A stretch of DNA of 64,000 nucleotides from Pseudomonadota bacterium (lineage in GTDB: Bacteria; Bdellovibrionota; Bacteriovoracia; Bacteriovoracales; Bacteriovoracaceae). The stretch lies in contig JAIYDC010000032.1 of the NCBI GenBank assembly GCA_027487685.1, positions 1 through 64,000 on the forward strand, given 5' to 3'. The notes under the pieces are model-generated. The model saw only the letters and a list, made by a program, of their open reading frames with translations, did no database searches and was not told the origin of the DNA. Below, in pieces: positions 8,425 to 16,451 of this stretch. How positions within the stretch are numbered: the first letter of the stretch is position 1; the number at the start of each line of letters is the position of its first letter. The translations under genes were made by a program, and so were the position numbers.

Positions 8425-9254
8425 TGAAGTTCTTTGCCGTCCTATCCCTCCTTTTCTTCTCCGGCAAAACCATCGCCTGGGGACCGACGGGACATCGGGT
8501 TGTGGGCCTTATCGCTGAGAAAAGCTTAACCCCTGGCGTGCGCCAGAAAGTCGCGCGAATCCTTGGAGGCCACTCATTGTCGCGGGCCTCGAACTGGCCT
8601 GACGAGATAAAGTCTGAGCCCGGAACCTACGGACACACTTTCAATTGGCATTATACGGACTGGAAAGATCAGGATCAGGCCCACGACGAGGGGAACTCCT
8701 CCGGGCGTTTGATTGGGGCCATCAACGAGCAACTCGCGGTCCTGAAGGATGCTAAGAGTACCCAGGAAAAAAAGGCTTTTGCACTGAAGTTTTTGGTTCA
8801 CTTAGTTGGCGATCTCCATCAGCCCCTCCACGTAGGAAATGGTCTTGACCGCGGCGGAAATACCTGCAAGGTCCAGTTTCATGGGCAGCCCACCAACCTC
8901 CACGCTCTTTGGGACGAGGGCCTGATCGACTTTACGAAGCTTAGTTTCACAGAGCTGGCAGATTTCGTTTCCAGGGGCCATGCACCTGAAGACGTGGCAG
9001 CGTGGAAGAAGGGAGATCCCGTATCATGGGCCCGAGAGTCGAAGGAGCTTCGGTCCGAGGTCTATCCTTTGGATGTGATTCAAAGCAAGACACCCGGGGA
9101 GCGAAAATACTGTCTGGCGTCCGGAACCTTAGCATCAGACGATACTCCCAAACTGGCCTACGAATATAGCTATAAGTTTATGCCAGTTATTGAACGCCGG
9201 CTCTATCAGGCGGGCCTCCGACTCGGTGCTCTCCTGAATGAGACCGTTAAATAG
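8421..9254 (+). CDS. Secreted S1/P1 nuclease family protein
   Basis: A zinc-dependent single-strand nuclease of the S1/P1 family, 277 aa. Residues 1-19 are a signal peptide; cleavage leaves Trp20 as the mature N-terminus, as required because that Trp binds zinc in P1 nuclease. The following GPTGH supplies another ligand, and the HLVGDLHQPLHVGN block supplies the His/Asp ligands of the trinuclear site. GAGGAG precedes the ATG, which overlaps the previous stop. It would act in the periplasm or outside the cell, degrading RNA and DNA for salvage; tdk, hpt and a UPRT-like gene lie elsewhere in the window. A hairpin terminator follows. Confidence 0.9.
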   Translation: MMKFFAVLSLLFFSGKTIAWGPTGHRVVGLIAEKSLTPGVRQKVARILGGHSLSRASNWPDEIKSEPGTYGHTFNWHYTDWKDQDQAHDEGNSSGRLIGAINEQLAVLKDAKSTQEKKAFALKFLVHLVGDLHQPLHVGNGLDRGGNTCKVQFHGQPTNLHALWDEGLIDFTKLSFTELADFVSRGHAPEDVAAWKKGDPVSWARESKELRSEVYPLDVIQSKTPGERKYCLASGTLASDDTPKLAYEYSYKFMPVIERRLYQAGLRLGALLNETVK

Positions 9255-9305
9255 CCACGATCTCTGGGCAACATGTTTAGTCCAGTATAGGGACCAGTCT
9301 GCCTA

Positions 9306-9331
9306 ACCCCCCGACACCCGGGGGTCTTTAT
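9306..9331 (+). terminator. Probable terminator after the S1/P1 nuclease gene
   Basis: ACCCCC (9306-9311) pairs with GGGGGT (9320-9325) around an eight-base loop and is followed by TCTTTATATT. It lies about 50 bases past the nuclease stop. Confidence 0.55.
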
Positions 9332-9421
9332 ATTCCCCGATGACCAGAGCACCAATCCCGCAGATAATAATTTTAAGAATTTGAGGGAAATAGACCGATG
9401 GGTCTTTCGAGGTCCTGGACC

Positions 9422-11446
9422 ATGGATAATGCTACATTCGCGAAGAAACTTCTGAGCAAACTTCTGGTGACGGTGTTCGTCCTCACCAGCTGTACCCCTG
9501 CAGACATGCCATCCAGGACTAATCTCAGTGAAACTGGGAACATCGCTTGTCCGACTGGAACTAACTGCGCCGGAGGTGGAGAGAATACCACGATTGGTGG
9601 TGGGACTACACTTCCACCTAAGGTTGAGCTTCGGCATCTCATCGAACCAAATCTTTCAACGGACACGACTTATTCAACTGGGACAGGCCAGACCGCCTTC
9701 AACGGTGGGAGTTACGTCCGAAAGCTCACTATTCCCAAGAATTTCGCGGGCCGCCTCTATCTGGCAGGCATCAACATCGGCTCCCTCGCTTCTCGCCATG
9801 TACGCGTGCGTTTTAAGTTCGGTGTAGGTCGGGAATCGGTTACGATTCCCGCTACCGTTGCCCAGGCCCCGGGGATTACGCCACAGACTGAGATCAGCGT
9901 CCTCGTGATGGATCTTCGCTCTGAGCCCTTCCGCAAAATCCGGCTGCTCTATGACCTCTTTGACTACAATGATTACACTCTCGACAGTGATGGAACTTTC
10001 GCCACTAGCGTCGAACCGACTCAGGATAATCGCAACACGGGCCTCTACTGCCGAGGTCTTCGTGTAGAAGACGACTCGACTTTCGATGGCGTGGGGGCCT
10101 GTGACGGTGAACAAACTTCGGGCCCTGCGGAGGAATGTCTTTACGCCTATGCTAAGGTTCTCGATCAGGGCCTGGTTCAGCTCAACGGCACAGTAAAGGT
10201 TCCAATTACGCCTTCCTTTCCCCAGATCAAAAGCACCTCCGGGATTGGTTATTTCCAGGACGCTATGGCCCAAAAGCTGCGAAAGCCCCTTATGGATAAG
10301 ATTCCTTCCAGTAGCAATGTGATCTCGAGCGTGCGTTTTAGTGACGCCCGAACGACCGGTAGCAGCTCGGATACGATTCCCGTCATGTTCCAAACTACGG
10401 CTTCGACCAGTGTTTGGGATTCATTTGAGATCCTCCTCAAGCGCTACGTCTACCGGGGGCCGTATCGTCTCGTGAACCTCGCCAATTGGGAGTTTCAGTT
10501 CCGCTACGATCAGCTTCATGGGAGAAATCGGCTCTTCCGTGAAAATTCCTGGGTTTCTTACCCGAACTATCTGACGGACCCACTTGCCGACGATTCAACG
10601 ACAACGCCATTGCAGAACCGGCTTTACTATAATTCCTACCTCTTTCCTCTGGCGACAAAGCTCGACCTCACGGCCAACGTGTCTCACCTGGCATCGACTG
10701 ACGCCGACGGGACCCGGGGTGATCTGGCGCTCAGCGTGAGCGGGAAGACCCAGTGGATGGACGGGGCGAACGCTCGTGCCCAGAGTCGTAACTTTGACCT
10801 CGAGCACGTTGGCTCATGCAACGTTTCGGCCACTCTCGAGGTCATTGCTAAGGATGACAAGAATGTCGACTACGTCATCGCAACTTCAAAAGATGTAAAA
10901 CTCCAGCTTGTAAGACCCACCCAGTACAGAACAGATTCCGGAAATGAAGTCCTCTATAATAACTTTAAGAGTTGCACAACGAACGCCGGTTGTGGAGGCT
11001 CTGAGTGCTGCTTTAACAACCGTTGCTGGGATGAGAGCCTCGTTTCCCAGTGCTATGACTCTTCCAGCACCCAAGGGAACCGCATCATAGGGGAAAGCTG
11101 TGGTAGCGATCTTGAATGCACGAGCCTCTGCTGTAGCCGGACGAGCGGGCAGTGCGCGCCCCACAATACCATTCTTTCTCCGGCGGTCCTGTGCAGTAAG
11201 CCGATCGGAGATTTCTGCATCGCTAAGGAATGGTGTCAAAAAACCACGGTCGTTAAGTGCTACGTCATTCGTACTGGTACTGATACTCAAGGCAACACGA
11301 CCTGCCGTCAGCAGTGCTACAACGTCCAGGAGTTTGGTGACTGTAAGAACGGAGTCTGCGTTCCACCCCCTCAGGCAACGATTCCCACCTTTGATCCAAG
11401 CGATGCCAATGCCTGCAATAACGCTGTACCGGCCCCTAGCTTTTAG
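9422..11446 (+). CDS. Large lipoprotein with tandem Cys-rich C-terminal modules
   Basis: An exported lipoprotein of about 674 aa. The start at 9422 has GAGGT eight bases upstream; an in-frame ATG at 9398 would add eight residues. A Lys-containing n-region and hydrophobic core lead to the lipobox LTSC. The next 500 residues are a beta-rich, Ser/Thr-rich region with no family I recognise. The last 150 residues are dense in cysteine with at least two related modules: CTTNAGCGGSECCFNNRC and CGSDLECTSLCCSRTSGQC, each of the form C-x5/6-C-x3-CC-x3/5-C. These look like small disulphide knots, as in adhesins or secreted predation factors. No function can be assigned. It is followed closely by the epimerase gene. 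Confidence 0.85.
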   Translation: MDNATFAKKLLSKLLVTVFVLTSCTPADMPSRTNLSETGNIACPTGTNCAGGGENTTIGGGTTLPPKVELRHLIEPNLSTDTTYSTGTGQTAFNGGSYVRKLTIPKNFAGRLYLAGINIGSLASRHVRVRFKFGVGRESVTIPATVAQAPGITPQTEISVLVMDLRSEPFRKIRLLYDLFDYNDYTLDSDGTFATSVEPTQDNRNTGLYCRGLRVEDDSTFDGVGACDGEQTSGPAEECLYAYAKVLDQGLVQLNGTVKVPITPSFPQIKSTSGIGYFQDAMAQKLRKPLMDKIPSSSNVISSVRFSDARTTGSSSDTIPVMFQTTASTSVWDSFEILLKRYVYRGPYRLVNLANWEFQFRYDQLHGRNRLFRENSWVSYPNYLTDPLADDSTTTPLQNRLYYNSYLFPLATKLDLTANVSHLASTDADGTRGDLALSVSGKTQWMDGANARAQSRNFDLEHVGSCNVSATLEVIAKDDKNVDYVIATSKDVKLQLVRPTQYRTDSGNEVLYNNFKSCTTNAGCGGSECCFNNRCWDESLVSQCYDSSSTQGNRIIGESCGSDLECTSLCCSRTSGQCAPHNTILSPAVLCSKPIGDFCIAKEWCQKTTVVKCYVIRTGTDTQGNTTCRQQCYNVQEFGDCKNGVCVPPPQATIPTFDPSDANACNNAVPAPSF

Positions 11447-11503
11447 GCATTGATCCGTCTTCTCCTTCGAGGCATAATAGGTCTACCGAAAGGAGCCCCG
11501 TTC

Positions 11504-11944
11504 ATGTCCCTACCCGAGCTGAAGGATTGTGTCCTCGATCATATTGCTATAGCCGTGAAAAGTATTGCGGCCACGCGTAAGGTCTATGAAGACCTTGGCC
11601 TGCACTTTTCGCCCGATATTGAAGAGGTCGCCGATCAGAAAGTCCTGACCGCCTTCGCTCACGTTGATGTCAATGCCCACATCGAGCTTCTCGAGCCGAC
11701 TTCGGTGGAGAGCACGATCCACAAGTTCATCGAGTCTAGAGGGGAGGGCATCCATCATATTTGCTTTAAGGTCCCAGATGTAAAGGCCAAGACCCAGGAA
11801 TTGGTGCTGCGTGGTTATCGGTTTATCTACCCTGAGCCGCGCCTTGGCGCCGGAGGTTGCCTCGTGAATTTCATGCACCCGAAATCGACCGGCGGGGTAT
11901 TGATTGAGCTTTCCCAGCGCCCTGGAGTAGGGGGGAACCCATGA
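11504..11944 (+). CDS. mce: Methylmalonyl-CoA epimerase-like VOC protein
   Basis: A 146-aa vicinal-oxygen-chelate protein. Metal ligands expected for methylmalonyl-CoA epimerase are visible: His in DHIAIAVKS near residue 11, Glu in HIELLEP near 60, His in GIHHICFKVPD near 82 and Glu in VLIELSQ near 137. It would interconvert the (R) and (S) forms of methylmalonyl-CoA in propionate or odd-chain metabolism. AAGGAG precedes the ATG at 11504; the longer open frame from 11450 is not needed. Its stop overlaps the start of the rhomboid-like gene by four bases. The mutase is not in the window. Confidence 0.85.
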   Translation: MSLPELKDCVLDHIAIAVKSIAATRKVYEDLGLHFSPDIEEVADQKVLTAFAHVDVNAHIELLEPTSVESTIHKFIESRGEGIHHICFKVPDVKAKTQELVLRGYRFIYPEPRLGAGGCLVNFMHPKSTGGVLIELSQRPGVGGNP

Positions 11945-12666
11945 ATCAGTTTCAGGCACCTCCTTTAACGAAGCTTAATAAGGGTATTCTGATCGCTACC
12001 GGGGTATGCTTCCTGCTCGCCTCGATTCTGAAGGCGATCGGAGCTTTTTCACTCGTAGGCGTCCTTGGTCTCTCTGCCTCAGGCCTCTTTCATGGACTTG
12101 TTTATCAGCTTGTGACCTATCCCTTCGTAGAAGTTCAGCTCATGAGTGCGCTCTTTAATGGGCTCGTCGTATGGTTTATCGGATCGGAGCTTGAGGCCCA
12201 ATGGGGGACAAAGATTTATCTGAGGTTTCTCCTCCTCGTGGTGGTGGGGGTAGGTCTCATCTTTACCCTCGTGAACCTCGTCTTCTTTTTCGGGACACCC
12301 ATGTATTCGGGGTCTATTCATGGCCTTTCGGGTATTAACTTCGCTCTTTTGATCGCCTATTCTCTGCTTTTTCCTGACCGGCAGATGGCGTTCATGATGA
12401 TCTTCCCTGTCCGTGCACGGACTTTCTGTTGGCTCCTGGCCGGCATCGAGGCCTACCTTGCGATATTCTCGAGCTTTAGCACCTCCTGGGCTCACCTCCT
12501 CGCTATGGGAGTGAGCTTTCTCATTATTCATTTTCAAACCAATGCCTTAGTCAGGAATGTGCTTCATGCGAGCTGGCAACCCCGGTCAGGAAAGAAGTCC
12601 AGCGGGAAAAAGCATTTGTATGTGGTAAAGGACGATGACCAGAAGCCACCAAAATACTGGCAATAA
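11941..12666 (+). CDS. Rhomboid-like intramembrane protease, atypical
   Basis: A 241-aa protein with about six hydrophobic segments and a basic cytoplasmic tail. Rhomboid features: YQLVTYPF near residue 55, the loop-1 glutamate block ELEAQWGT near 83, the catalytic Ser130 in GLSG, and His185 in the sixth helix (AHLLAMG). The usual HxxxN oxyanion motif in helix 2 reads SALFN here, so the His is replaced by Ser while Asn is kept. It may be an active protease with altered oxyanion stabilisation or a pseudoprotease. It is translationally coupled (ATGA) to the epimerase gene; substrates are unknown. Confidence 0.75.
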   Translation: MNQFQAPPLTKLNKGILIATGVCFLLASILKAIGAFSLVGVLGLSASGLFHGLVYQLVTYPFVEVQLMSALFNGLVVWFIGSELEAQWGTKIYLRFLLLVVVGVGLIFTLVNLVFFFGTPMYSGSIHGLSGINFALLIAYSLLFPDRQMAFMMIFPVRARTFCWLLAGIEAYLAIFSSFSTSWAHLLAMGVSFLIIHFQTNALVRNVLHASWQPRSGKKSSGKKHLYVVKDDDQKPPKYWQ

Positions 12667-12743
12667 TTTTGACTGGTAGCGTTGGATCTTGCGGAAGCTT
12701 AAGCGCAGTGGTACAAAATCCTCTCGAATTAAAGTGAGGACTT

Positions 12744-12917
12744 ATGAAACTTAGACTGGCCCTTGAAGAAAAACAGATGGACCTTAGAGTACGTGACCGT
12801 CTCCTTGCCGAGGGTAAGATCACGAAAGAAGAGGTTAAAAAATTCCTCGATACGATGACTGATGATGGAAAAAACGCGATTCCTCTTGATCAAGACGAAG
12901 CGAAGACCATCCAGTAA
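12744..12917 (+). CDS. Small hypothetical protein, 57 aa
   Basis: A short gene with an ATG at 12744 and GAGGA five bases upstream; it stops at 12915-12917, two bases before the convergent FliL stop. The product starts MKLRLALEEKQMDLRV and is strongly charged and helical, with EGKITKEEVKKFLDTM in the middle and an acidic tail. It is soluble and has no signal peptide. The segment LLAEGKITKEEVKKFL resembles the short helix-turn-helix found in many small bacterial proteins, but I can name no family. Codon use matches its neighbours, and the clean ribosome binding site supports it being real. Confidence 0.65.
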   Translation: MKLRLALEEKQMDLRVRDRLLAEGKITKEEVKKFLDTMTDDGKNAIPLDQDEAKTIQ

Positions 12918-12918
12918 G

Positions 12919-13374
12919 CTACTGGACAACAAATCCTGAAAAATAAATCTGTTTCACGACGGGTGGATCGCCGAGTTTGGCGTTCACCCGTTTTTTAATT
13001 TCGTTCTCTAAGAGAAGTTTGCCCGTCAGAGAGTCAAGGTCTTCAGCGGCCTTGTGTGAGGCCACTTCAATCACAGTATCTTTAAATAAATGCTCGCTCG
13101 CTTTAATCAGCGGCTTCTGCTCTTCCGTGAAAGTGAGGACGTTGAGTTCCAGGTCCAGGTAGCGGAGGCGAGAGCTTCGTGAATGGAGATTGACCACGAA
13201 CTTTTTTATCGGTACCGGTTCCACCTGGGTCTGTTTGAGAGCATCGGACTTGAGGTTTTCGAGTTCTGCGGCCTGATCTGTGGCCGGAGGCTTGATCATG
13301 TTATGGGAATAGAACACTACCCCGGCGGCGGCCAGCACGACCACTAGGTTAACCATGATCAGTATCTTCTGCAT
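12919..13374 (-). CDS. fliL: FliL-like flagellar basal-body-associated protein
   Basis: A 151-aa protein with an N-terminal transmembrane helix (residues 5-22), a linker, and a periplasmic FliL domain. RYLDLELNVLTF and LFKDTVIEVASHKAAEDL followed by GKLLLENEIKKRVN match the family, as does the hydrophobic C-terminal strand IYFSGFVVQ. FliL forms rings around stator units and supports torque. It stands alone here rather than beside fliM/fliN, which is unusual. AGGA lies just before the ATG at 13374. It could be a FliL paralogue serving another motor or stator. Confidence 0.82.
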   Translation of the reverse strand: MQKILIMVNLVVVLAAAGVVFYSHNMIKPPATDQAAELENLKSDALKQTQVEPVPIKKFVVNLHSRSSRLRYLDLELNVLTFTEEQKPLIKASEHLFKDTVIEVASHKAAEDLDSLTGKLLLENEIKKRVNAKLGDPPVVKQIYFSGFVVQ

Positions 13375-13430
13375 TTTCCTAGAATAACATGGACTGAATT
13401 ATCCGCAAGGGTAAGGGAAGAAGGATAAAA

Positions 13431-13456
13431 AAACGGGGGCCCTAGGTCCCCCGTTT
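13431..13456 (-). terminator. Rho-independent terminator of ald
   Basis: Arms 13431-13439 and 13448-13456 (AAACGGGGG/CCCCCGTTT) flank an eight-base loop. On the minus strand the stem is followed by a T-run, directly after the ald stop. Confidence 0.85.
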
Positions 13457-13459
13457 AGC

Positions 13460-14578
13460 TTAAAGATACTTGTCGAGTTGGAGCGGAGTGAACGGAAGAT
13501 CTAGGTCCCGGGCGACCTGTTCGTAAACGAGTTTACCCTTGTAAATGTTAACTCCCAGTCTCAGAGGTTTATCCTTCATGATGGCACGGTCCACACCCTC
13601 ACGAGCGAGCATCCGGGCGTATTTTAAGGTGACGTTTGTGAGAGCGAAAGTTGACGTGCGAGCGACGGCGCCCGGCATATTGGCAACGCAGTAGTGAACG
13701 ACTCCGTCGACGACGAAGGTCGGGTTTTCGTGAGTTGTTGGCTTGCATGTTTCGATGCAACCACCTTGATCGACGGCGATATCGACGACGACGGACCCTT
13801 TTTGCATCCTCGAGATCATTTCCCGAGTAACGAGCTTAGGTGCTTTAGCTCCTGGAACCAGGACAGCGCCAATGACGAGATCGGAGTGAATGACGGTGTC
13901 TTCGATGTTTTGTGAGTTCGAAAAGATGGTGTGGACCTTATTCTCAAAGAGATGGTCGAGCTCGGCGAGGCGTTTCGTCGAAAGATCGATGAGAGTGACA
14001 TCTGCTCCCATGCCCACGGCCATCTGGGCAGCGTTCGTCCCGGCAATTCCGCAGCCAATGATGGTTACCTTCGCACGGCGAACACCCGGCACTCCCCCAA
14101 GAAGGATGCCCTTGCCGCCCTTGTCGAGCTGAAGGTATGAGGCGCCGACCTGAACCGACATCCTGCCCGCAACTTCCGACATTGGAACAAGTAGCGGAAG
14201 TGAGCCATCTTCGAGCTGTATTGTTTCGTAGGCGATGCAGGTCGCTCCAGACTTCATAAGTCCCTCAGTCTGAGGCTTATCAGCGGCGAGGTGAAGGTAG
14301 GTATAGAGGATATGATGTGGTTTAAGGAGCGCGATCTCGTTGGGCTGCGGCTCCTTGACCTTGATGATCATCTCACCAATGTTGAAAGCGTCTTCGAGCG
14401 TCGGAACGATTTTCGCACCGGCCTTTACGTATTCTTCGTCGGAGATTCCGATGCCCATACCAGCGTTATGCTGGACGAAAACTTCGTGTCCATCCTGGAC
14501 CAATTGGCGTGCTCCGCTTGGCGTCAGACCAACACGATTTTCATTGTTTTTAATTTCCTTAGGAACTGCAATTTTCAT
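13460..14578 (-). CDS. ald: Alanine dehydrogenase
   Basis: Catalyses NAD-dependent oxidative deamination of L-alanine to pyruvate and ammonia, linking peptide-derived amino acids to carbon metabolism. The 372-aa length is typical. The N-terminal [20 protein letters not shown] is the family signature, and the NAD-binding [17 protein letters not shown] lies near residue 175. The active-site His/Asp region around [17 protein letters not shown] is intact. AAAGGGAG precedes the ATG at 14578. It is monocistronic with its own terminator. For an organism living on protein, alanine deamination would be a main catabolic step (inference). Confidence 0.95.
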   Translation of the reverse strand: MKIAVPKEIKNNENRVGLTPSGARQLVQDGHEVFVQHNAGMGIGISDEEYVKAGAKIVPTLEDAFNIGEMIIKVKEPQPNEIALLKPHHILYTYLHLAADKPQTEGLMKSGATCIAYETIQLEDGSLPLLVPMSEVAGRMSVQVGASYLQLDKGGKGILLGGVPGVRRAKVTIIGCGIAGTNAAQMAVGMGADVTLIDLSTKRLAELDHLFENKVHTIFSNSQNIEDTVIHSDLVIGAVLVPGAKAPKLVTREMISRMQKGSVVVDIAVDQGGCIETCKPTTHENPTFVVDGVVHYCVANMPGAVARTSTFALTNVTLKYARMLAREGVDRAIMKDKPLRLGVNIYKGKLVYEQVARDLDLPFTPLQLDKYL

Positions 14579-15087
14579 CAGGAACTCCCTTTATGTAGCG
14601 CTCGCGCGGATCAAAAATTTGACCCATCTTACACGGTTTTTAATCTCAAGAATAGAGGAACTGCTGGCGATAGCGGACGGGCGGGGTGTTTTATCACCAT
14701 GCAGCACAAACCATCCTCGTTACAAGTTTGAACGTATCGAGCAGAGGGATTCCGTCACCCAATATAGCGCGGTGTTGAAAGTCGCGACGGTTTGGAATCC
14801 AAAGGGTCTCTAGTCGTCCATTCCCTGGGTGTGATTGGCATGGTTATGTCACTACAAAGGCGTCTAGGATAGCAATACGAGAGTGCAGTAACTGAGTGCC
14901 CACGTCAGGCCTTTCGTCGACTAAATACCTTCTTCCCATTTGCGTTAGTGATCAAGGTAGAAGAGCGCTGGCGTCGATTTCTTAGATCGGTCGATTTGCA
15001 AACCGAACAGTTCCACCCTAAAATGGGTACTCCTGTCCTGGTTCCCGAACCTAAAATCGTGACTCTGTTCATGCTGAGGATGCTACA
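14579..15087. other. Long intergenic region without a supported gene
   Basis: These 509 bases separate the divergent ald and M16 genes and should hold both promoters. A frame stays open from about 14877 to the M16 start and would stop inside it, with only a GTG at 14948 as a plausible early start and no ribosome binding site. I do not call it. No tRNA-like or strongly structured element was seen. Confidence 0.45.
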
Positions 15088-16443
15088 ATGAAGTTTCTCC
15101 TTCCGCTACTCCTGACCCCGTTTCTCTTAAACGGTTGCGCCTCTCTTAAAAAAGAACAAAACCTAGCTGACAGCATAAAGTTGGACGTTGAGGAACTTAA
15201 ACTTGCCAATGGAATGACTGCGCTGATCGTGAACCAACCGAAGCTTCCCATCTTCTCCCTCTATTTCTTCTATAAAGTCGGTGGAAAGAACGAAACCCCT
15301 GGTATCACCGGTGCTTCGCACTTCCTTGAACACATGATGTTTAAAGGAGCGAAGAAGTTTGGAAAGAACAGCATCGATTTTATCATCGAGGGCTCTGGTG
15401 GTTCGACCAATGCCTATACGACCAATGATTCGACTGTCTACTACGAGAACCTTCCGGCCAAGGAACTCGGCATGATCCTGGATATCGAGGCCGACCGCAT
15501 GGAGAACCTGGGCCTTGACCCTGATGACTTCAACAAGGAGCGAGCCGTAGTCCTTGAAGAGCGGAAAATGCGCTATGAGAACTCGCCCCGGGGCCAGCTC
15601 TACCAGCTCCTCATGCAAAACCTCTTTGCTGGGACTCCGTATGGTCGCCCAGTCATTGGAGAAATTCCTGACCTAAAGTCGGTGACACGCGAACAGATCC
15701 ACACTTACTTCAAGCGCTTCTACGCTCCTAATAATGTTACCTTGGTTGTTGTCGGAGACGTCAATTCGACCGCAGCAAGAAAGATGATTGAGGAAAAGTT
15801 TGGACGTATCCCAGCTTCTCCTTCAGTCAACGAGGCCCATGCCTCCCTTAAGGACGCTGATTTCGCTGTCAGTTCGACGGTATCAAAGGTGGTTGCGCAG
15901 AAAGGTGAGTCGCCGAGCCCACTTTTTATGATGGCCTATCCCACCTATAAGGCCGGTCACCCCAAGGGCTACGCTCTAGATATTCTCTCGTCGATCCTCG
16001 GGGCCGGGAAGAGCTCCACACTTTTGAACGAGTACATCCTCATCCCTAAACCTATTGCTACATCGATGTACGCGGCCCATCAGCAGCTCGAGAAGGCGGG
16101 CTTTTTCTTTATTGGCGGTGAACTCGTCCGCGGTGTTGGCCTTGATGGCTTCCGTGCGGATGTTTCACGAAAGCTCACTGCATGGTGCGATTCGGAAGTC
16201 ACCCCACGGAATCTCCAGAAGATCAAAAACAACTACCTCGTCGACCTTTATGGTGGCCTTGATACAAACGCGGGACTGGCCCAGTTCTTGGGGGACAGAC
16301 AGATGCTCTTCGGGGATTGGCGGCACTATAAAAAAGAACTCGAACTCTACGAGAAGGTTACGGTGAAGGACGTGAAGGATCTTTGTCTAGAAACCTTTGC
16401 GAAAAATCCGACCTTCGTCTCAGTCTGGAACCAGCACAAGTGA
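15088..16443 (+). CDS. M16 family zinc metallopeptidase, catalytic subunit, lipoprotein
   Basis: A 451-aa pitrilysin/processing-peptidase-like protein. Residues 1-16 plus the lipobox LNGC (Cys17) mark it as a lipoprotein. The inverted zinc motif HFLEH is at residues 78-82, and the distal Glu lies in the ERAVVLEERKMR helix about 75 residues later. The C-terminal half is the usual M16 substrate-clamp domain. GAGGA is eight bases upstream. The next gene encodes a second M16 protein lacking the zinc site, so the pair should form a heterodimer of active and inactive halves. Likely role: degrading peptides in the periplasm or at the cell surface. Confidence 0.92.
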   Translation: MKFLLPLLLTPFLLNGCASLKKEQNLADSIKLDVEELKLANGMTALIVNQPKLPIFSLYFFYKVGGKNETPGITGASHFLEHMMFKGAKKFGKNSIDFIIEGSGGSTNAYTTNDSTVYYENLPAKELGMILDIEADRMENLGLDPDDFNKERAVVLEERKMRYENSPRGQLYQLLMQNLFAGTPYGRPVIGEIPDLKSVTREQIHTYFKRFYAPNNVTLVVVGDVNSTAARKMIEEKFGRIPASPSVNEAHASLKDADFAVSSTVSKVVAQKGESPSPLFMMAYPTYKAGHPKGYALDILSSILGAGKSSTLLNEYILIPKPIATSMYAAHQQLEKAGFFFIGGELVRGVGLDGFRADVSRKLTAWCDSEVTPRNLQKIKNNYLVDLYGGLDTNAGLAQFLGDRQMLFGDWRHYKKELELYEKVTVKDVKDLCLETFAKNPTFVSVWNQHK

Positions 16444-16451
16444 GAATAACC

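Noticed and set aside
14291-14813. Two plus-strand frames of about 150 codons antisense to the ald start
   Set aside because: They lie mostly opposite ald, share no motif, and start without ribosome binding sites.
14877-15091. Open frame leading into the M16 gene
   Set aside because: Only a GTG start, no ribosome binding site; a 70-codon gap without stops is not rare by chance.
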